From NCBI RefSeq assembly GCF_000247815.1, contig NC_021693.1, positions 805,089 through 869,088 of the forward strand: 64,000 bases of DNA. The letters are read 5' to 3'. The position numbers were made by a program, and so were the translations under genes. The notes below the pieces were generated by a model. That model saw only the letters and a program-made list of their open reading frames with translations, made no database searches and was not told the DNA's origin. Shown here in pieces: positions 33,314 through 55,704 of the stretch. Numbering within the stretch: the stretch's first letter is position 1; every line of letters starts with the position of its first letter. The stretch is from Ficedula albicollis. Taxonomy: Eukaryota > Chordata > Aves > Passeriformes > Muscicapidae.

Positions 33314-33319
33314 TAAAAC
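33314..33319 (+). promoter_or_regulatory. TATA-like box of BMP10, second copy
   Basis: Same element as in the first copy, in the copy adjacent to the remainder of the gene. Confidence 0.5.
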
Positions 33320-33379
33320 CCCAACCAGCCCGCACCAGAGCCAGAGCGCGGTGAGCGCGGCGGAGGCGCGGGCAAAGCC

Positions 33380-38599
<5,220 letters not shown>

Positions 38600-38904
38600 T
38601 AGGAGGGAACGCACGCGTGGGGAGGGCACAGGGGGAGTATTTAATGATTCAGTCTGTAAATTTGTACATTTGGGATTTGCTATTTAATGAGGTTATTTAA
38701 TGAGGCCTGTACAGATAATTGTATGTTTCCTGTCATGGGGAATGGGCACGTAGGGATTGTATATTTTGTTCCATTTGCTTCCTTCTTGCTGCTCTTCGCT
38801 GTCCAGATCACAGCCGAGTCTCTCCTCCTGTCAGGGCATGGAGCTGATCACTGGATTGTTTGGGAGGGCTCTCGGTGCCAAAAGGGCACATCTAAATTCA
38901 CGGA

Positions 38905-38910
38905 AATAAA
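38905..38910 (+). terminator. Polyadenylation signal of BMP10
   Basis: AATAAA about 306 bp after the stop codon. Confidence 0.65.
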
Positions 38911-38959
38911 GGCATATTTTTGTACTTTATTGATGTTGATTGGCATCTCCAGAGCTGTC

Positions 38960-41374
38960 AAAGGTACCTGAGTGATGGGCAATCACTCCTGGATTATTCA
39001 GTGTCCTGTAATATCTTTATAAAAGTCTTCACATGCTAATTTTTCTTAATTCATCTCTGTAGAGCTTACATCCTGATAATTCTCAAGCTCCTGAATCACT
39101 AAGGCACAAAGAAGGTGAATTTTTTTTCATTTTTTCTTAATACTTCCTTCACTCTTTCCCTGTTTCGGTCAAAGGTAACTGACAGGGATGATTTGGCATC
39201 TGGAGCAGAAGGGCACCATTCCCTTTCCCATCTTTCTTAGGAAAGCAAATGGCCCAGGAGCAGTGCCAGGCATGGGCCAAGGCAAGAAATTCCCCCTGTG
39301 CAGGTTTATGACAAAATCACTCTGAGGCAGCTCTGGCTTTGCTGCAGCAGCCGTGGATTGGCTCTCCAGGACCAGAGCTTTAGGTGGCAGAAGGAAATGC
39401 AATAAATATCCTGAACCCTTGGAATTGTACCAGCTAAAATTCTCCTTGAAATTTCCACCAGCTACGAAGCAGCCCCCGTTCCCAGTCAGTAAATCCCATC
39501 AGATGCAGCTGCATAATCCAACTGGAATGGCCCAGCAGTGCCAGCAGAGCCCTTCGTGCCAGTGGGACACGAGCATCTTCCCTTTCTGTAAGTGCTGAAT
39601 TGTCCATTCCCAGGGATGTTCCTCCCCCCAGACTCTACAGATGCAGTCACATGCCATGTTTCCACCACTCTTCTGCAACAAATCCTGGTGATAAGGAGGT
39701 GTTGGAGCTGAGAAACAATAGACCCGTCACTTTATTTATACTAAGCTGCAAATTTGTCAGATTCTTGGGAAAGTGTAAGTGATGTTGACTCTTTTAGCCT
39801 GTACCAGAGCCTACTGCACTGTCCCTGCATCTGTTTTACACTTTTAAGGGAAAGTTATCTTCCCTGGAAGTGATAAGGGTCTTTGAAAGAATCACTCCAA
39901 CACTTCATGGGAATGAACACCAAAGACTTTATCACGCACCAGCTAAACCCAATTTCACCTATTTTCACACATACTCTTCTGTGCTTCCCATAATTTATTG
40001 ACCTATTTATTGACTGCCTGCCTTTGTAATATAATGTAGAATACAGAACGTTTTATTTTTGTGCTTGTGTGTAATCCCACTTGGATAAAACCTTGTACTG
40101 ATCCTACTTTACATGGAATCTCTCTGTTGAGTTGTGTGGCACACAGAATGAGGTTGCTGACTTCTTTTTCCTCCCCTGGATACTTGTAAAATTCCACATG
40201 GCTCACTTGCAGAGCTGCTCCCTCACTGCAGTGATTCCAGGGGAGTTCTGGAGTGTGGTCTCCTCCAATTTACAGCTCCTCTTGCAGGGGTATCACAGCT
40301 CTAAGTGCTCAGCTGTGTAGTTTAATGTAGAGTTATGCAGTCTCCAGATAGTGGCCCTCACACTGGGCTGTGATATTGCTTTATTCCTCACCCTGGGAGT
40401 GACTGACACCCTGACAGACCTTTCCCCCAGCCACTCTGCAATCGGGGCCCGTGGCTCAAGGCACGCTGCAGGAATTCGGGAGAGCTGTGACATTTGCTCT
40501 GCTGCCATCAGCTGCAGCAGCCAACGGCTGAAGTGTGACCACACAGAGCCTTTCAAAACTATCCACGATTCTTATGAAGCCATTTGCCAAGACAAGCCAT
40601 TCACCTTGTTAGGAGTGATAATCCAGCATTAGGGAGATAATCCGACATTTGCTTTTATCATCTCATTTCTGCGGGCGGTCCCGTGGCAGAGATTTGCCCT
40701 CCCTGCCTTCCCCCGTCCTCCCCTGACAGCACCAAATCTCTGAACAGGCTGCAGGGAGAGCTGTGCCTTGAGAACAGCAAATAACCCACTGCAACCACCC
40801 ATAAACATGGGAAGCCTCACTATAAATTCTCGAGTGGCCACGCTGCAAAGCAGAGCGGTGCCTGCACTCTGTGTCTCAGAGATTCACTCCCTGCCTCAGT
40901 CTGTCAGGGATTTGCTGGAGCACAGCACAGTCTGTGCCGTGTTCTGGTCCAAGGCAAGCACAGGCAACGTGTCATTTTATCAGCTGCACGTGGGAGCTTC
41001 TACAAGATCAGTAAAATTGTCAATAAATGCCAGTGCAGTCCTTCAGAATCAGGGGGCAGCCAGTCTGTTGATGTAACCTCAATAAAGAAATGAGGATTGT
41101 CCTGCTGATCGAGGAGGATTTCAGCCAGAGTCTGTGGTGAAAGAAGTGAAGCTGTATCTCACTGTGCTATTCTGGGAGAAAACTGAGCATCTCTTGAATC
41201 CTTCAGCTGCACCTGAGATCAGAACTCCTGGGAATGTTGTTTCATTTATCAGGGGTGTCTGTCAGGACTCCACAGCTGCTTTATGAGCAAAATCCTCCCT
41301 TTGCCCTTTCTTTCAATACAACCCTGCAAAAGCATTTCTTGGATGTTCATGCAGTTCAGTGACAAAGATCAGAC
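38960..41374. other. Intergenic downstream of BMP10, nothing recognised
   Basis: No coding exon or clear repeat family visible. Confidence 0.45.
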
Positions 41375-41395
41375 AAAAAAAAAAAAAAAAAAAAT

Positions 41396-41980
<585 letters not shown>

Positions 41981-42009
41981 AAAAAAAAAAAAAAAAAAAT
42001 CGGGGGGGC

Positions 42010-42440
42010 AGTTATTTCCTAAAGATCTTTCCCCAAGCAGCAAATCAAGGCTGTTTCTGCAAGTTCAGAAGTGCTTGGCTTTAAAGCCCCTGTCCAAATA
42101 GACACAACACTCACAAATAACAGGGTGAGGGTGTGACAAGAGCCAGGACTGCCAAGCTGGGAGTCCCAGGAGCCCCTGAAAAAATGTTCTGAGTCCCTCA
42201 AAAAATGTTCCACTGCATATTTTCATTTTCTTTGTTTCTATGCTCCTTCCTTCCATCCACCCATCCACGTTAGTACTGTGACTTATGTTTCTAAAAGATT
42301 TCATTTCTCACATTAAAGTCTGGTGTGCACTGATTCTCCTTTCATTTCTGATCTATTTTATCTCAGCATGTCAGCAGGTTTTTTACTTAAATCTTCAATC
42401 TTAATTTTAGAAAGGTTTGGGAAAATGTGGCTTCAGTGTG
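42010..42440. other. Intergenic, nothing recognised
   Basis: Unremarkable sequence between a poly-G tract and a tetranucleotide repeat. Confidence 0.4.
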
Positions 42441-42444
42441 GAAG

Positions 42445-42445
<1 letters not shown>

Positions 42446-42488
<43 letters not shown>

Positions 42489-42545
42489 ATCTTTCCATTC
42501 ACCCAACCTTCCATCCATTAATCTACCCATCCATCCATCCATCCC
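42446..42545. repeat. TATC and CATC tetranucleotide microsatellites
   Basis: Pure TATC for about 44 bp, then degenerate CATC/CCAT units. Confidence 0.95.
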
Positions 42546-42549
42546 TGAA

Positions 42550-45160
42550 TTATTGTAAGCTATTAAAACAACCATCAGCATCAGTAGGATTTTTGCTTTT
42601 ATCTGTTTCTAGTTGAACATGTATAAGAAATTGTGAGCAGTTATGGAGCCCCCTTTTTGCTGGGTGCTGAATAAAATTCCAGGCAGTGTTTTCAGGCTGC
42701 ACAGGCAGGAACAGGCAAAGGGGTGGGAGCAAAGATCAGGTCAGAGGGGGAGCTGAGGGAAGAGCTTTGGTCTTGGATTGCTGCTCCTAAACCACACACA
42801 CAGAGCCTCCAGAAGAGCCTGAACTTCAAGGCATCCTCCTCCCTCCTGGGGCTGTGCAGGAACAGTGACAGCTCTGTCTCCTGAGCCAACACTCAGCACC
42901 CAGGCCAGATTTCACCAAGCACTTGGAAGGCTGAGGTTCCCTTAAGGGATCTCTATCTCTGAGCTCTCTGCACGTGGGCTCCAATTCCCCAAATACATTT
43001 CTCCCCAAAGCCTCCCTGCATTTCCCTCCCTGGCTGTGCCCAGGAGTCCAGGCTCACTCTGCAGTGAGGAGACAGATTCCCAACTTTCTGAGTGCCAAAC
43101 CTGACAGCTCAGAGTGGTTTTCTGGCCCTGCCCTTGCTCTGGGCTCTTTGGGGTGGTCTGAGTTCTTGGGGACCAGGAGCTGCTCAGCCAGGAGAGCAGG
43201 GCACCCCTCTCCCTGGGAGCTCCTGCCCATCCCTTTTGGGGGGGACCAAATGCCAATCTCTGGGGGGTAAATGTGCTCCTCAATGCTGTGGACACGTCTC
43301 TTTCCAAGGTGTCTGTGCCCTGCCAGGTGAGCAGCACCTCTGGAGGTAAAGGCACGACATGAACCTCCCCAAAACTGAGCTCACTTCGGGAAAATCATCC
43401 GAAGCAGCAGCCAGAACCTATTCCAAATTCCTCCTCCCCAAAAGTACTGCACTGCCCTTCTGAGACTGCTCAGAGAGCAAAGCAAACCTGAACCTGCAGC
43501 AGTGCTCAATTCCCAAAGGAAAACATGATTTTTGACAGCCCCAGGCAGGTTGGTGCCTGGGTTACCCACAGCACGATGGGAGAGGTGCATTTAGGATTTT
43601 CTGTGACACACAGAGTCAAAGCCCTGCAAAATCTACTGGATTTTAGTGGGGGGGAAGGGAAAAAAAAAAACAAAACAGGAAGATTTCGTGGCACTCGAAC
43701 ATCTGCTTCAAACATTTGAAAAACTACAGCCCAGTGTTAATTTAAACTTCCTTATAACCCAGTTCAACATTTGGAGTGCAAACACTGTTAATAGGATGGG
43801 AACCAGGGTGGTGCTTACTATATTGGGAAACAAAACCAGAACAAAACCAGCTTGAGATAGAGCTTTTGTTTATGTTGCTGACCCATCTGTCTTCATTAAT
43901 GCATTATTTACAGGAAAAGTTAAAAAATTAGCTTCTGCTCCCTCTTCAAGTGCAGCAGCAACAAATAAAGGCTGAATGGTTCATTTGCCCTCGACTAAAA
44001 ATGGAAATTCTTATCAGCACCCCTTGGAAGAAGAGGTTTATGATGTGCAGTGAATTATTGTTGGGTATCAGTGCTGGGACCAGGCTTTGGGTGTTTCTGG
44101 CCCAGGCAATGTCAGGGGTGCAGGCAGCCAGGGAGGTGCTGTGCCACAGAAAGCAGAAAACAGCCACAAAACAGGACCCTCATCTTACTCTAAACTCCTG
44201 CTTTGATGTTAAAAGAAGAAATGCTGTGGGTTTTCCCCCCTCTACTGAACTATGTAGGGTAATGCTGTGATTTTCCTGGGTGTGAAAAGGTGTGGGGCTG
44301 AGCCCTGGCATGGCCCAGAGTCACCCAGGTGTGTCTGGCCCTGAGGATGTGTTCAGTGTGATTCTGTTCCCAGCACAAACCGATCCACCTCCTGCTGAGC
44401 ATTCCAAGGGCTTAGCAAGACTTTTGATTGTGTTTTTTAAGTAAAGACAGGAAAAAGGAGGGATAAAAGCAATCAACAAGGCTGCAATAAAGGAAATTAT
44501 AGGAGAAGAATGGATTTCCGTGGCACAGAGCAATGCTTCCTGAGCAGGAGGGTGTTGGCTCGTTCCCCATCTCCAAATATTTCGTTTTCTGTGATGACCA
44601 ACAAAGACAATACACCGTGTTTTTAGCTGGGCTGCTGCATTCATTGCAGATGAACATGACTGCTCTGCAGGAGCTGCTGCCAGCTGTGCCTGTGGTGACT
44701 TCAGGCTGAGGGATGCTGGCTGCAGCCCTCGAGCTCCCCAGGCAATGTCCTTCAGCTCTGTGTCACTGAGCCTGTCCAGGCTGGCAGTTCACATGGTGTT
44801 GAAAATGTATGTGTCGAGTTAAGTGAGGAGGTTTAGAGGCAGGGTGGTCTCTGCAATCAGGTACAGTAGCTGGCTAGCAACAGCAGCTAAACAACAGCCC
44901 AGCCTGCCAGGGAGCTCAGGTTTATGTTGGCTTTGCTGTAGCAACTCCTTATCTGCCAGAGATTAGAGCAGTTCCCATCAGCTGTTGTGAGATTTGGTGG
45001 AATCCGTTTCCTGAGCTGTCACCGCTGCCTGCTCGGGCACGGTGGGGATGCAAAGCTTTGGGAGAGCAAAACTGCAACTGCTCCAGCTCTGCCTGCTTTT
45101 AGCATCACCAGCTTTTAGGGTATTTGTGAAATTTAGCTTAAAATTAGTTCAGGTTAAATA
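42550..45160. other. Intergenic, nothing recognised
   Basis: Moderately GC-rich DNA with only spurious short open frames. Confidence 0.4.
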
Positions 45161-45164
45161 AATT

Positions 45165-45390
45165 CAGGTTAGGTATAAGGAGGGAATTGTTCCCTGGGAC
45201 GGTGGGGAGGCCCTGGCACAGGTTCTGTGAGAAGCTGTGGCTGCCCCTGGATCCCTGGAGTGTCCAAGGCCGGGCTGGACGGGGCTGGGAGCAGCCTGGG
45301 ACAGGGGAAGGTGTCCCTGGCATGGCACAGGTGGCACTGAAGAGCTTTGAGTCCCTTCCAACCCAGCCCCTTCCGTGATTCCCTGATTTC
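45165..45390 (+). mobile_element. CR1 LINE 3' fragment
   Basis: GAGGCCCTGGCACAGGTTCT, GGATCCCTGGAGTGTCCAAG, then a variable tail ending CCTTCCGTGATTCCCTGATT, the CR1 3' end in forward orientation. Confidence 0.85.
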
Positions 45391-46458
45391 AGATGCCCAG
45401 CTCAGCCCAGAGGAGCCCCCAGGCTGATCCCTGACCCCTGAACTGGAGGGAAAGTGAGCCCTGGCAGCACCCCTGCCATCCCTGGGGCTGGCTCTGCAGT
45501 GCTGCTCCCTGTGCTCCTCACCTGGTGCACACTGAGTCCCCTGGGCTAAAGCAGGGATGCAGCGTGAGACCACGGGCTGAGCAGCTGTTGGAAAGGGTTG
45601 AAGGGATTCGATTTTGTCTTACAGCACTGCTGAGACAGACACAAAATAGCAACACAAGGCAAATGTAGCCTGCAATCCTAAATATTCCTTGGAGCTTTGC
45701 ACCAATTCTGACATTATTCTGGCAGCTGCTTCCATCCACAGTCACTTTCCTTGCTGAGCTCCCTCCTCTTCCCTTGGGATTTCTTCTTCTCTGCCCATCA
45801 ACAATTTACACCAGCTGCAAATTTGGCCCAATAGTATCGATTGTGTGTCTCGTGCTTCCTCTGCGGGCCCTAATTAGTGCTCTGGAGATAATGAGCAGGG
45901 AGCTAATGGCAGGGGAGCGGAGCAGGCAGCGCTTGGCGGGGCTGCCCCTCGCCAGCCCTGACCCTGCTCAGGGCACAGCACTAATGAGCTCCAGAGCACG
46001 CAGAGGAGTTAGAGAGGGCTCAGCGAGCTCCAGAGCTGCAGGAACCCTGCTCTGTCCCCCTTGGACAGGCAGCTGGGCCTTGCCACGGGAACACAGGAGC
46101 CTCAGGGGGACTGGGAGCCACTGGGACACGACAAAACCTCTGGGAATGGAGAATTGCACCTCTGTGCCCATCCCAGCTGCTCTCCTGCCAATAACCACCC
46201 TGCTCCTGTTGTCTTCACCACACACCATTATTGTCAACACTCCTGGCCCCAAACCCTCAGCCCAAAGTTACTAAAAGGAAGAGTCAAGCCTGGTGATCAA
46301 GTTATTATCACAAATATTTGTACTGTAAGTTGGGACTCAGGACCTGCAAGTCTTGGCTCTGCTTCATGTGCGCCCTGCAGACATTTTCAAAGGCTCCATC
46401 ACTTCTGTGCCTTTTGGAAAAGCAAAAATCTGTGACCTCAATGGGCTGACCTTCACTG

Positions 46459-49580
<3,122 letters not shown>

Positions 49581-49589
49581 GCCCAGGCA

Positions 49590-52500
49590 CTGCAGGTGCA
49601 GCATCCTGGTGCAGGACCACGGGCCAAGGGCTCCTTGCTCTGGTCCCAAAGCTCAGTGAGGATGGGAAGGTCAAGCAGGGAAAGCAAAAAGCAGCCTGAG
49701 CCCTGCAAACCACGCCCAAGCTCCAAGGTTGGGGTGGGATGTGAGGGAGCTTCACCCTCTCTGCTCTCTCTGCCTCTGATTTCTCAACAGCTGACAAATG
49801 GAGCAAAGGCAATTTTATTTTTAAAATTGCAATTTTATTTTTAAAAGCCATCCTGCTTGCCATCCTCAGTGGGGCTTCAGGTCTGGGTGAGCAGGAGCAG
49901 GTCAGGGTGGCTGACAGCAATTTAATCTGCTGCTGCCTTTCCATCCCTCCCCATGCTCTCCCTGACCCCACACCGACACCTTTCCCCTGCCAGCAAGGGG
50001 ACAGATCCAGCTCTGTAGAGATAATGAGTCTCTGAACATGTGTCCCCTGTCTCCTGCAAACTGTAGATGTGATTTATCCCCATTTCACACTTTACAGAGC
50101 TTTCTTTACCCTGGATAGGAGGGATATAGCAAAGGACGTTCCCAGTCCCCAAGGAAACATCCCAGGGTGTGACAACACTCCAGTTTCCAGTGGATATTTT
50201 GACCTTTCACTCCTCAGCGCTGTCTGGAGCTGTTGTGTTGGGAACAACTGTCCTTGGGGTGCTTGGCTGACCTCCTGACTCCTTTTGGAAAGGCATTTCC
50301 ACAGAGCTCTCAGCACTTCAAATGAGCACCAGACTCTCAGTGGCATCAGAAATGTGGATGCATGTGAAGGGAACACTTGACAGCGCTCAAAGATCCATCC
50401 CTGGAGCTCCAGGAAGGGACACACAGGGTAAAGGTGTCGCTGAAAAGACTCAAACCCCCCCCTGGCCCCAGGGGTTGAGTGTGGATCTCGCCCAGAGCAC
50501 GTGGAGCTGAAGGGGAGGCTGGATGGCAGCCTGAGGCAGCCTTTATCAGGGAGACCAGGGAGGAAACACGGCAGCACTGCCAGGGAAAGGGAAGATTTAC
50601 CTCTCACATGCTCAGGGTGCAGGTGCCAGGCCAAGGCTTCTCCTCATTTCATCAGCCAGAGGTCGAAGCCCAGCCCTGGCTGGGGGGAAATCTCCCCCTG
50701 GATGCAGCAGAGCCTGGGGCCAGCTGAGATTGCAGGAACCCTGTTCCCAGCCCCTGCTCTCGGGACATTGTGTGAAGAGGGTGAAATAGCACATCGTGTT
50801 TTCAGGCGTGATAAAGAGAATTTTCACAAGCGGCACCGCCCCTGGGCCACTCGGGGTGCAGGGACACCTTGGGGACAGGGCTGTGTGGAAAGGGCTTTTG
50901 GTGAAGCTTCCCCCAGGATGGGCTCAGGAGAAAATGGGAAATTTCCTTCTCTGCTGGGCAGGCTGCTCAGCTCAGAGGGTTCTCAGATATTTCCTAAAGG
51001 CTCAGGAGAAAATGGGAAATTTCCTTCTCTGCTGGGCAGGCTGCTCAGCTCAGAGGGTTCTCGGATGTTTCCTAAAGGCTGAGCACACCCTGGAGTCCTG
51101 CAGCACCACCAAGGCCTCTGCTCTGCCCCACAGCCAGGAAAATCACACCCAAATCCCTCCCTCTGTATTTGAAGTTTTAAATCTTATTTACTGAGAAACC
51201 CCAGTTAACTGCTGGGCACTCCTGCTCATGGGAATCACCTGCTGGGGAAACCCTTGCAGAGGGAAGGGGGAACTGCTGCTCCAAGGGAGGCTTTGGTGGG
51301 ACCCTCGTGCAGGAGATTTTGGCAGCGTGGACCCCCAAGAACTGGAGCCACATTCACCACAGCAGCACTCAGGCTGCTTGAACATCCCACAGCTCCCAGA
51401 CTGGCAGCGTTTGGGGCTGGAACAGATGAGGATTTTCTCCAAAGAAGATCCTATTTTGACACCTCTCAGCCCCTGCTACCCCTGCTGTGTTCCCTGGCAC
51501 CATCAGGATGTTTCTTCTCCCCAGGTTGTTTCTCCTGCAGGCCACTGTGGCTTTGCAGATCCCAGTGCTGCAGCAAGGTGGCAGGAAAACACAGGAGAAG
51601 TGGGACAGGGGCACTTCTGCCAACCTTTGGGACACGTCTCCCTCCCCACCTTGGTGAAGAGCTGCTCCCCCAGCCAGCCTGGTGGTGTTTCCTTCCCAAA
51701 AGCAGCTCTCAGCTCCCACGTAAAGGAAGGCTGGAGGGACTGCATCCCTCTGGAACAACATGTTCTCCCTGCTCCTGGGGTCTGGACAAAGCCTCCTCAG
51801 CATGGCTGGACACTTCCTGCACGTCCACCTCGCCTCCCACTGCAACGTGCTCCTCTGTGCACTGGCCAGGCTAAAAAAGGAAAGCTCCTATCGTGCCAAA
51901 AACACAACTTTGATAAATATGAGGGGATAAGTCACAATAAGCGTGACTGGCTTGGGATCCAAACACAATAATGTGAGAAGGATAATTTTATTTTCTTGCC
52001 TCTCACGCCTACCAAACCCTTGGACACAACAGAGTGAATTCTAAATGAATTTATTTAGTAAATATCTGAGAAGAGTAGAACAGACTTTCTGCTCTAGGAC
52101 AAAGAATGCAGTGAGGAGACTGAAAGGATGGCCTAAAAGTTATCTTGCTCTCATCCCACACTGCATGATTCAACAGTTTTTGATGCACTGGGATCTGTGG
52201 TTTAACAGCTCTAATTTGGAAATCCATGTCACATTTAAAGGGAGAGGAAAATCCTCGGTCTGATCTCAGCATTATCACCTTGGTGAAGCTCTTGTGCCCC
52301 TCACAGTGGGAGGGTAAGGGGTGAAAATGTCTTTCTGGAGGTTTCCAAGCCTACAGGACAGGGCTGGAAAGATCTTCCTTCTCTGTGATAGACATTGTGT
52401 TGTGTTTTTCTGTGACAGGAGCAGCATCTCCAGGGGATCCAGAGTCAATGCCCAAAACCTGCTGAGCTGAAAGGCCACAAAACCCCTGCTGTGAGTTTAT

Positions 52501-54910
52501 AATGTCCTTTACAACCCCTGCCCCAGGAACAGGAGAGATTCTCTGCTGCTCCCACCCCAGAAAGCTTCATGGCCTGGCTGCAGAAATGGAGGAAGGGAAT
52601 GCAGGCTGGGCACCAGTCAGTTCTGGGGATCTCACCAAGTGCAGAAAATCCAGAGCAGGCTCTGGGCTGGGCAGAGAGGACACCCACCCCCTCAGGGATG
52701 AAAAGGGTGCAGTTAGTTTCACAGCTCTGGCATGGGCAGTGCATGCTTCTCCATCTCTGGAAAAAGCTCAATTAACCAAAAAAAAAAAAGAAATCCTCAT
52801 TATCTTACAGCACCCAAGGCAGCAGCTCCCAAGGTGCCCGTGTCTCTCTCTGCTCCAGGCTCTCAGCAATTTCCAGCCCACCTGACCTCTATTGGAAAGT
52901 CTCTCTTTCACAGATGACCTCTATAAACGCTGCAAAGGTTAATGGGTGGAATATCTTCAAAGGAGCCCCTGTGATCCTGGCAGCCCCGGGCTTGTTTTGC
53001 CTATCGGAGCGGAAGCGGAGGAATGTGCAGTTTATTTTAAATAACGTGCACTTGTCCTCATGGTGGAGATTTCTGAGCCACAGCCAAGCCTTTGCACGTC
53101 ATTACAGTCTGCTGTGCAGGAATTATTGGCCTCTTCACACTTTTGATCTTTGCAGAAAGGAGCGTGTGGCATTTCCAGCCCAGATGTTCACGATGCTGCT
53201 CCTGAACCCGACGGAGAAGTTTCTCCCCAGTGACTCCTGGGCCTCAGGCTCAGATGGCTGAAGAGCTTCTGCAGAGGTAAAAAAAATCAAGTAAACACTG
53301 AAGCAGCTCTGTCAAGGTCATCTGAAATCCCAGGGAAGACTCAGCTGTGAAATGGTGCAGGCACTTTGGGACCTCAGAGTGCCAGGAAGGTCCCACGGTG
53401 GGGACTTGGAGAGCAGCAGAAAGAAACTGAAAGAGACTTCAGGCCCCAGCTGCTGTGGCTGTGGGACCTGCAGCTGTGGGTGGCCATGGAGGATGGCTGA
53501 GGCCTCCTGCCCTCCCTGGGGCTCCTCTCCACGACATCCATCCCTCTGCAAAGCCGTGGAGCTGCAGCCGCAGGTCCAGCCCCACTGCCCAGTGCAGATC
53601 CTCTCCGTGTCCTCACTGAGACTTCCCGTCACCAAGAGTGACACCTGAAACATTTCAGTCAGATTTAAACCCCTGTGCTCAGGTTTGAACCCTGGCAGAG
53701 CAGGGGACCTTGGCTGTGGGTCGTTGGGATTTTCAGGAGAGCCAGGGGGTCTCTGAACAGTCATTCCCTGGAGGTTTGTGGGCAGGACAGGGAGGAGTTC
53801 TGTGGTTTGTGGGGTTCTGTGCAAAGGAAAACCCCTGGAGTCACTTAGGGGTTGGATTTCTGAGTGCAGCTCAACTTTCACAAACTGTCCTTCCCCAGAC
53901 TTCATATCCACAGCTGAGCAAAGGTGGGTTCAGTGCACCTGACTGGATCTGAGACTGAGTCTGGGCTCAGTTTTAGGGCTAAACCAGTCCCCCCCACCCC
54001 CAGCAAGGCTGAGAGCAGCAATTGCTTCATACCCAACACTGGCTTTTATTCTCCAATAACATTTTCCCACCCCCACCTCCCCTTGTTTCCCACATTTTCC
54101 TGTGTGTCCCTTTCTGCCCCCAGTTCATTTTCCCTGTCACACAGCTCTCCAGCCTGTCTGGGCTGAGCTTTTGCCTCTCAGGCAGAACCCAGAGTTGTGA
54201 CTCCCCTCGCCATGCCTGGCACAGACCTTGGTCCTGCTCGAAAACTGCAGATCTCTGTGGCTTTCCCTTTCCTGCCCCCATCAAGGCTCTAGGCTGGGCT
54301 GTTCCCCCTCCTCAAATAAATACATGAAAGGTTTTCTGTAGAAGAAAATAACTGTGCAGAGTCCTGTCCTCCTCTTTTCCTCCCCCAGAAGCTGTGGCAG
54401 CACGGTGGTGCTGCTGGCAGGACTCTGGCAGGGGTGGGGACGAGCAGAAAGGTCACAAAAGCCACAGGGACACCTTTGGGTCCAGGGGCTCTTGGCACTG
54501 CTGGGGAGAGACCCAACATCCTCGTTGGGCTGCAAACCCAGGGCTCCATAACTTGGCTGAGGGAATCCTGATCTGCACTTCAGAAACAATGAAGTGCCAA
54601 AGCAGGGGCAGTAAAAAAGTCCAGATTTGTCATCCTCTGAAGCGTTTCCATCCAGGAAAATGCAGGATTTCTGTGTTGGAGCTGCTGATGGACTCCCCCT
54701 GCACAAAGAGCTCCCGGTACAGCTCTGTGAGGTGCTCCCCAAGCTCCATCATGTGCTGGATTTAGGAACAGCCAGCTGTGGGGAGTGACTCAAAACAGCT
54801 GGACTGAAGAGGTTTGGGTGATGGTGGGATTTTCTGCCTGGAGCTGTGGTGTGGGGGCTGGCACAGCTCAGCAGGTGATGCTGCAGGAGATCTCAGAGCC
54901 TTGTGCTGCC
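49590..54910. other. Intergenic between BMP10 and ARHGAP25
   Basis: No gene recognised. It contains a 78-bp tandem duplication at 50921-51076. A minus-strand AATAAA at 54050-54045 could end a long ARHGAP25 3' UTR. Confidence 0.45.
50921..51076. repeat. 78-bp tandem duplication
   Basis: Units 50921-50998 and 50999-51076, near identical (TCTCAGATAT versus TCTCGGATGT). Confidence 0.9.
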
Positions 54911-54911
54911 C

Positions 54912-55255
54912 CAGGAGAGCAGGAACCAGCTGGGATTGATGTGAGCAGGAACCAGCTGGAATTGAGGTGAGCAGGATCCAGGTGGGAAGTGATGTGAGCA
55001 GGAACCAGCTGGGATTGATGTGAGCAGGATCCAGGTGGGATTGATGTGAGCAGGAACCAGCTGGAATTGAGGTGAGCAGGATCCAGGTGGGAAGTGATGT
55101 GAGCAGGAACCAGCTGGGATTGATGTGAGCAGGATCCAGGTGGGATTGATGTGAGCAGGAACCAGCTGGAATTGAGGTGAGCAGGATCCATTGATGTGAG
55201 CAGGATCCAGCTGGGATTGATGTGAGCAGGAACCAGCTGGGATTGAGGTGAGCAT
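54912..55255. repeat. Minisatellite of about 26-28 bp units
   Basis: Alternating units of the types GTGAGCAGGAACCAGCTGG and GTGAGCAGGATCCAGGTGGG joined by ATTGAT or ATTGAG spacers, about 13 copies, just beyond the ARHGAP25 stop codon and so possibly in its 3' UTR. Confidence 0.9.
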
Positions 55256-55704
55256 CTCCACCACCCAGGGCTGTGCCTCCCCAGGCCTGGGGCTCCTCTG
55301 CCTGCCCAAATCCATGGATGTTTTGCCTGGGTGTCTCCAGCAAGGAGACAGGCAGCTGGAGGAGGGACACCTCTGGTTTCTTTCTGTGAAGGCACAACGT
55401 GTCCATAACCCAAACTTCTGAGTGCAATTCTGACTGAGCAGCAGGAAGTGTTGGCCTGTTCTCCAGGTAACTTGAGCAGCTGAAAGAAGAGTTGAAATAA
55501 ACACACCCAAAAAAGCTAAAGGATATTTTTGAGATTTCCTGGTTCAGAGCATGAACCATCCTCTAAGCTCTGCTCTCCTTCCTCCCCCTTGGCCTGTGGG
55601 CAGGAGCAGGACACTGGACAATACAAATCCTTGGCTCTGAACCTGCAGTTCCTGTGCATTTGTGCAGCTGCATTTGGGGTCTCTGAAAAGCTGGGTGTGT
55701 CCTC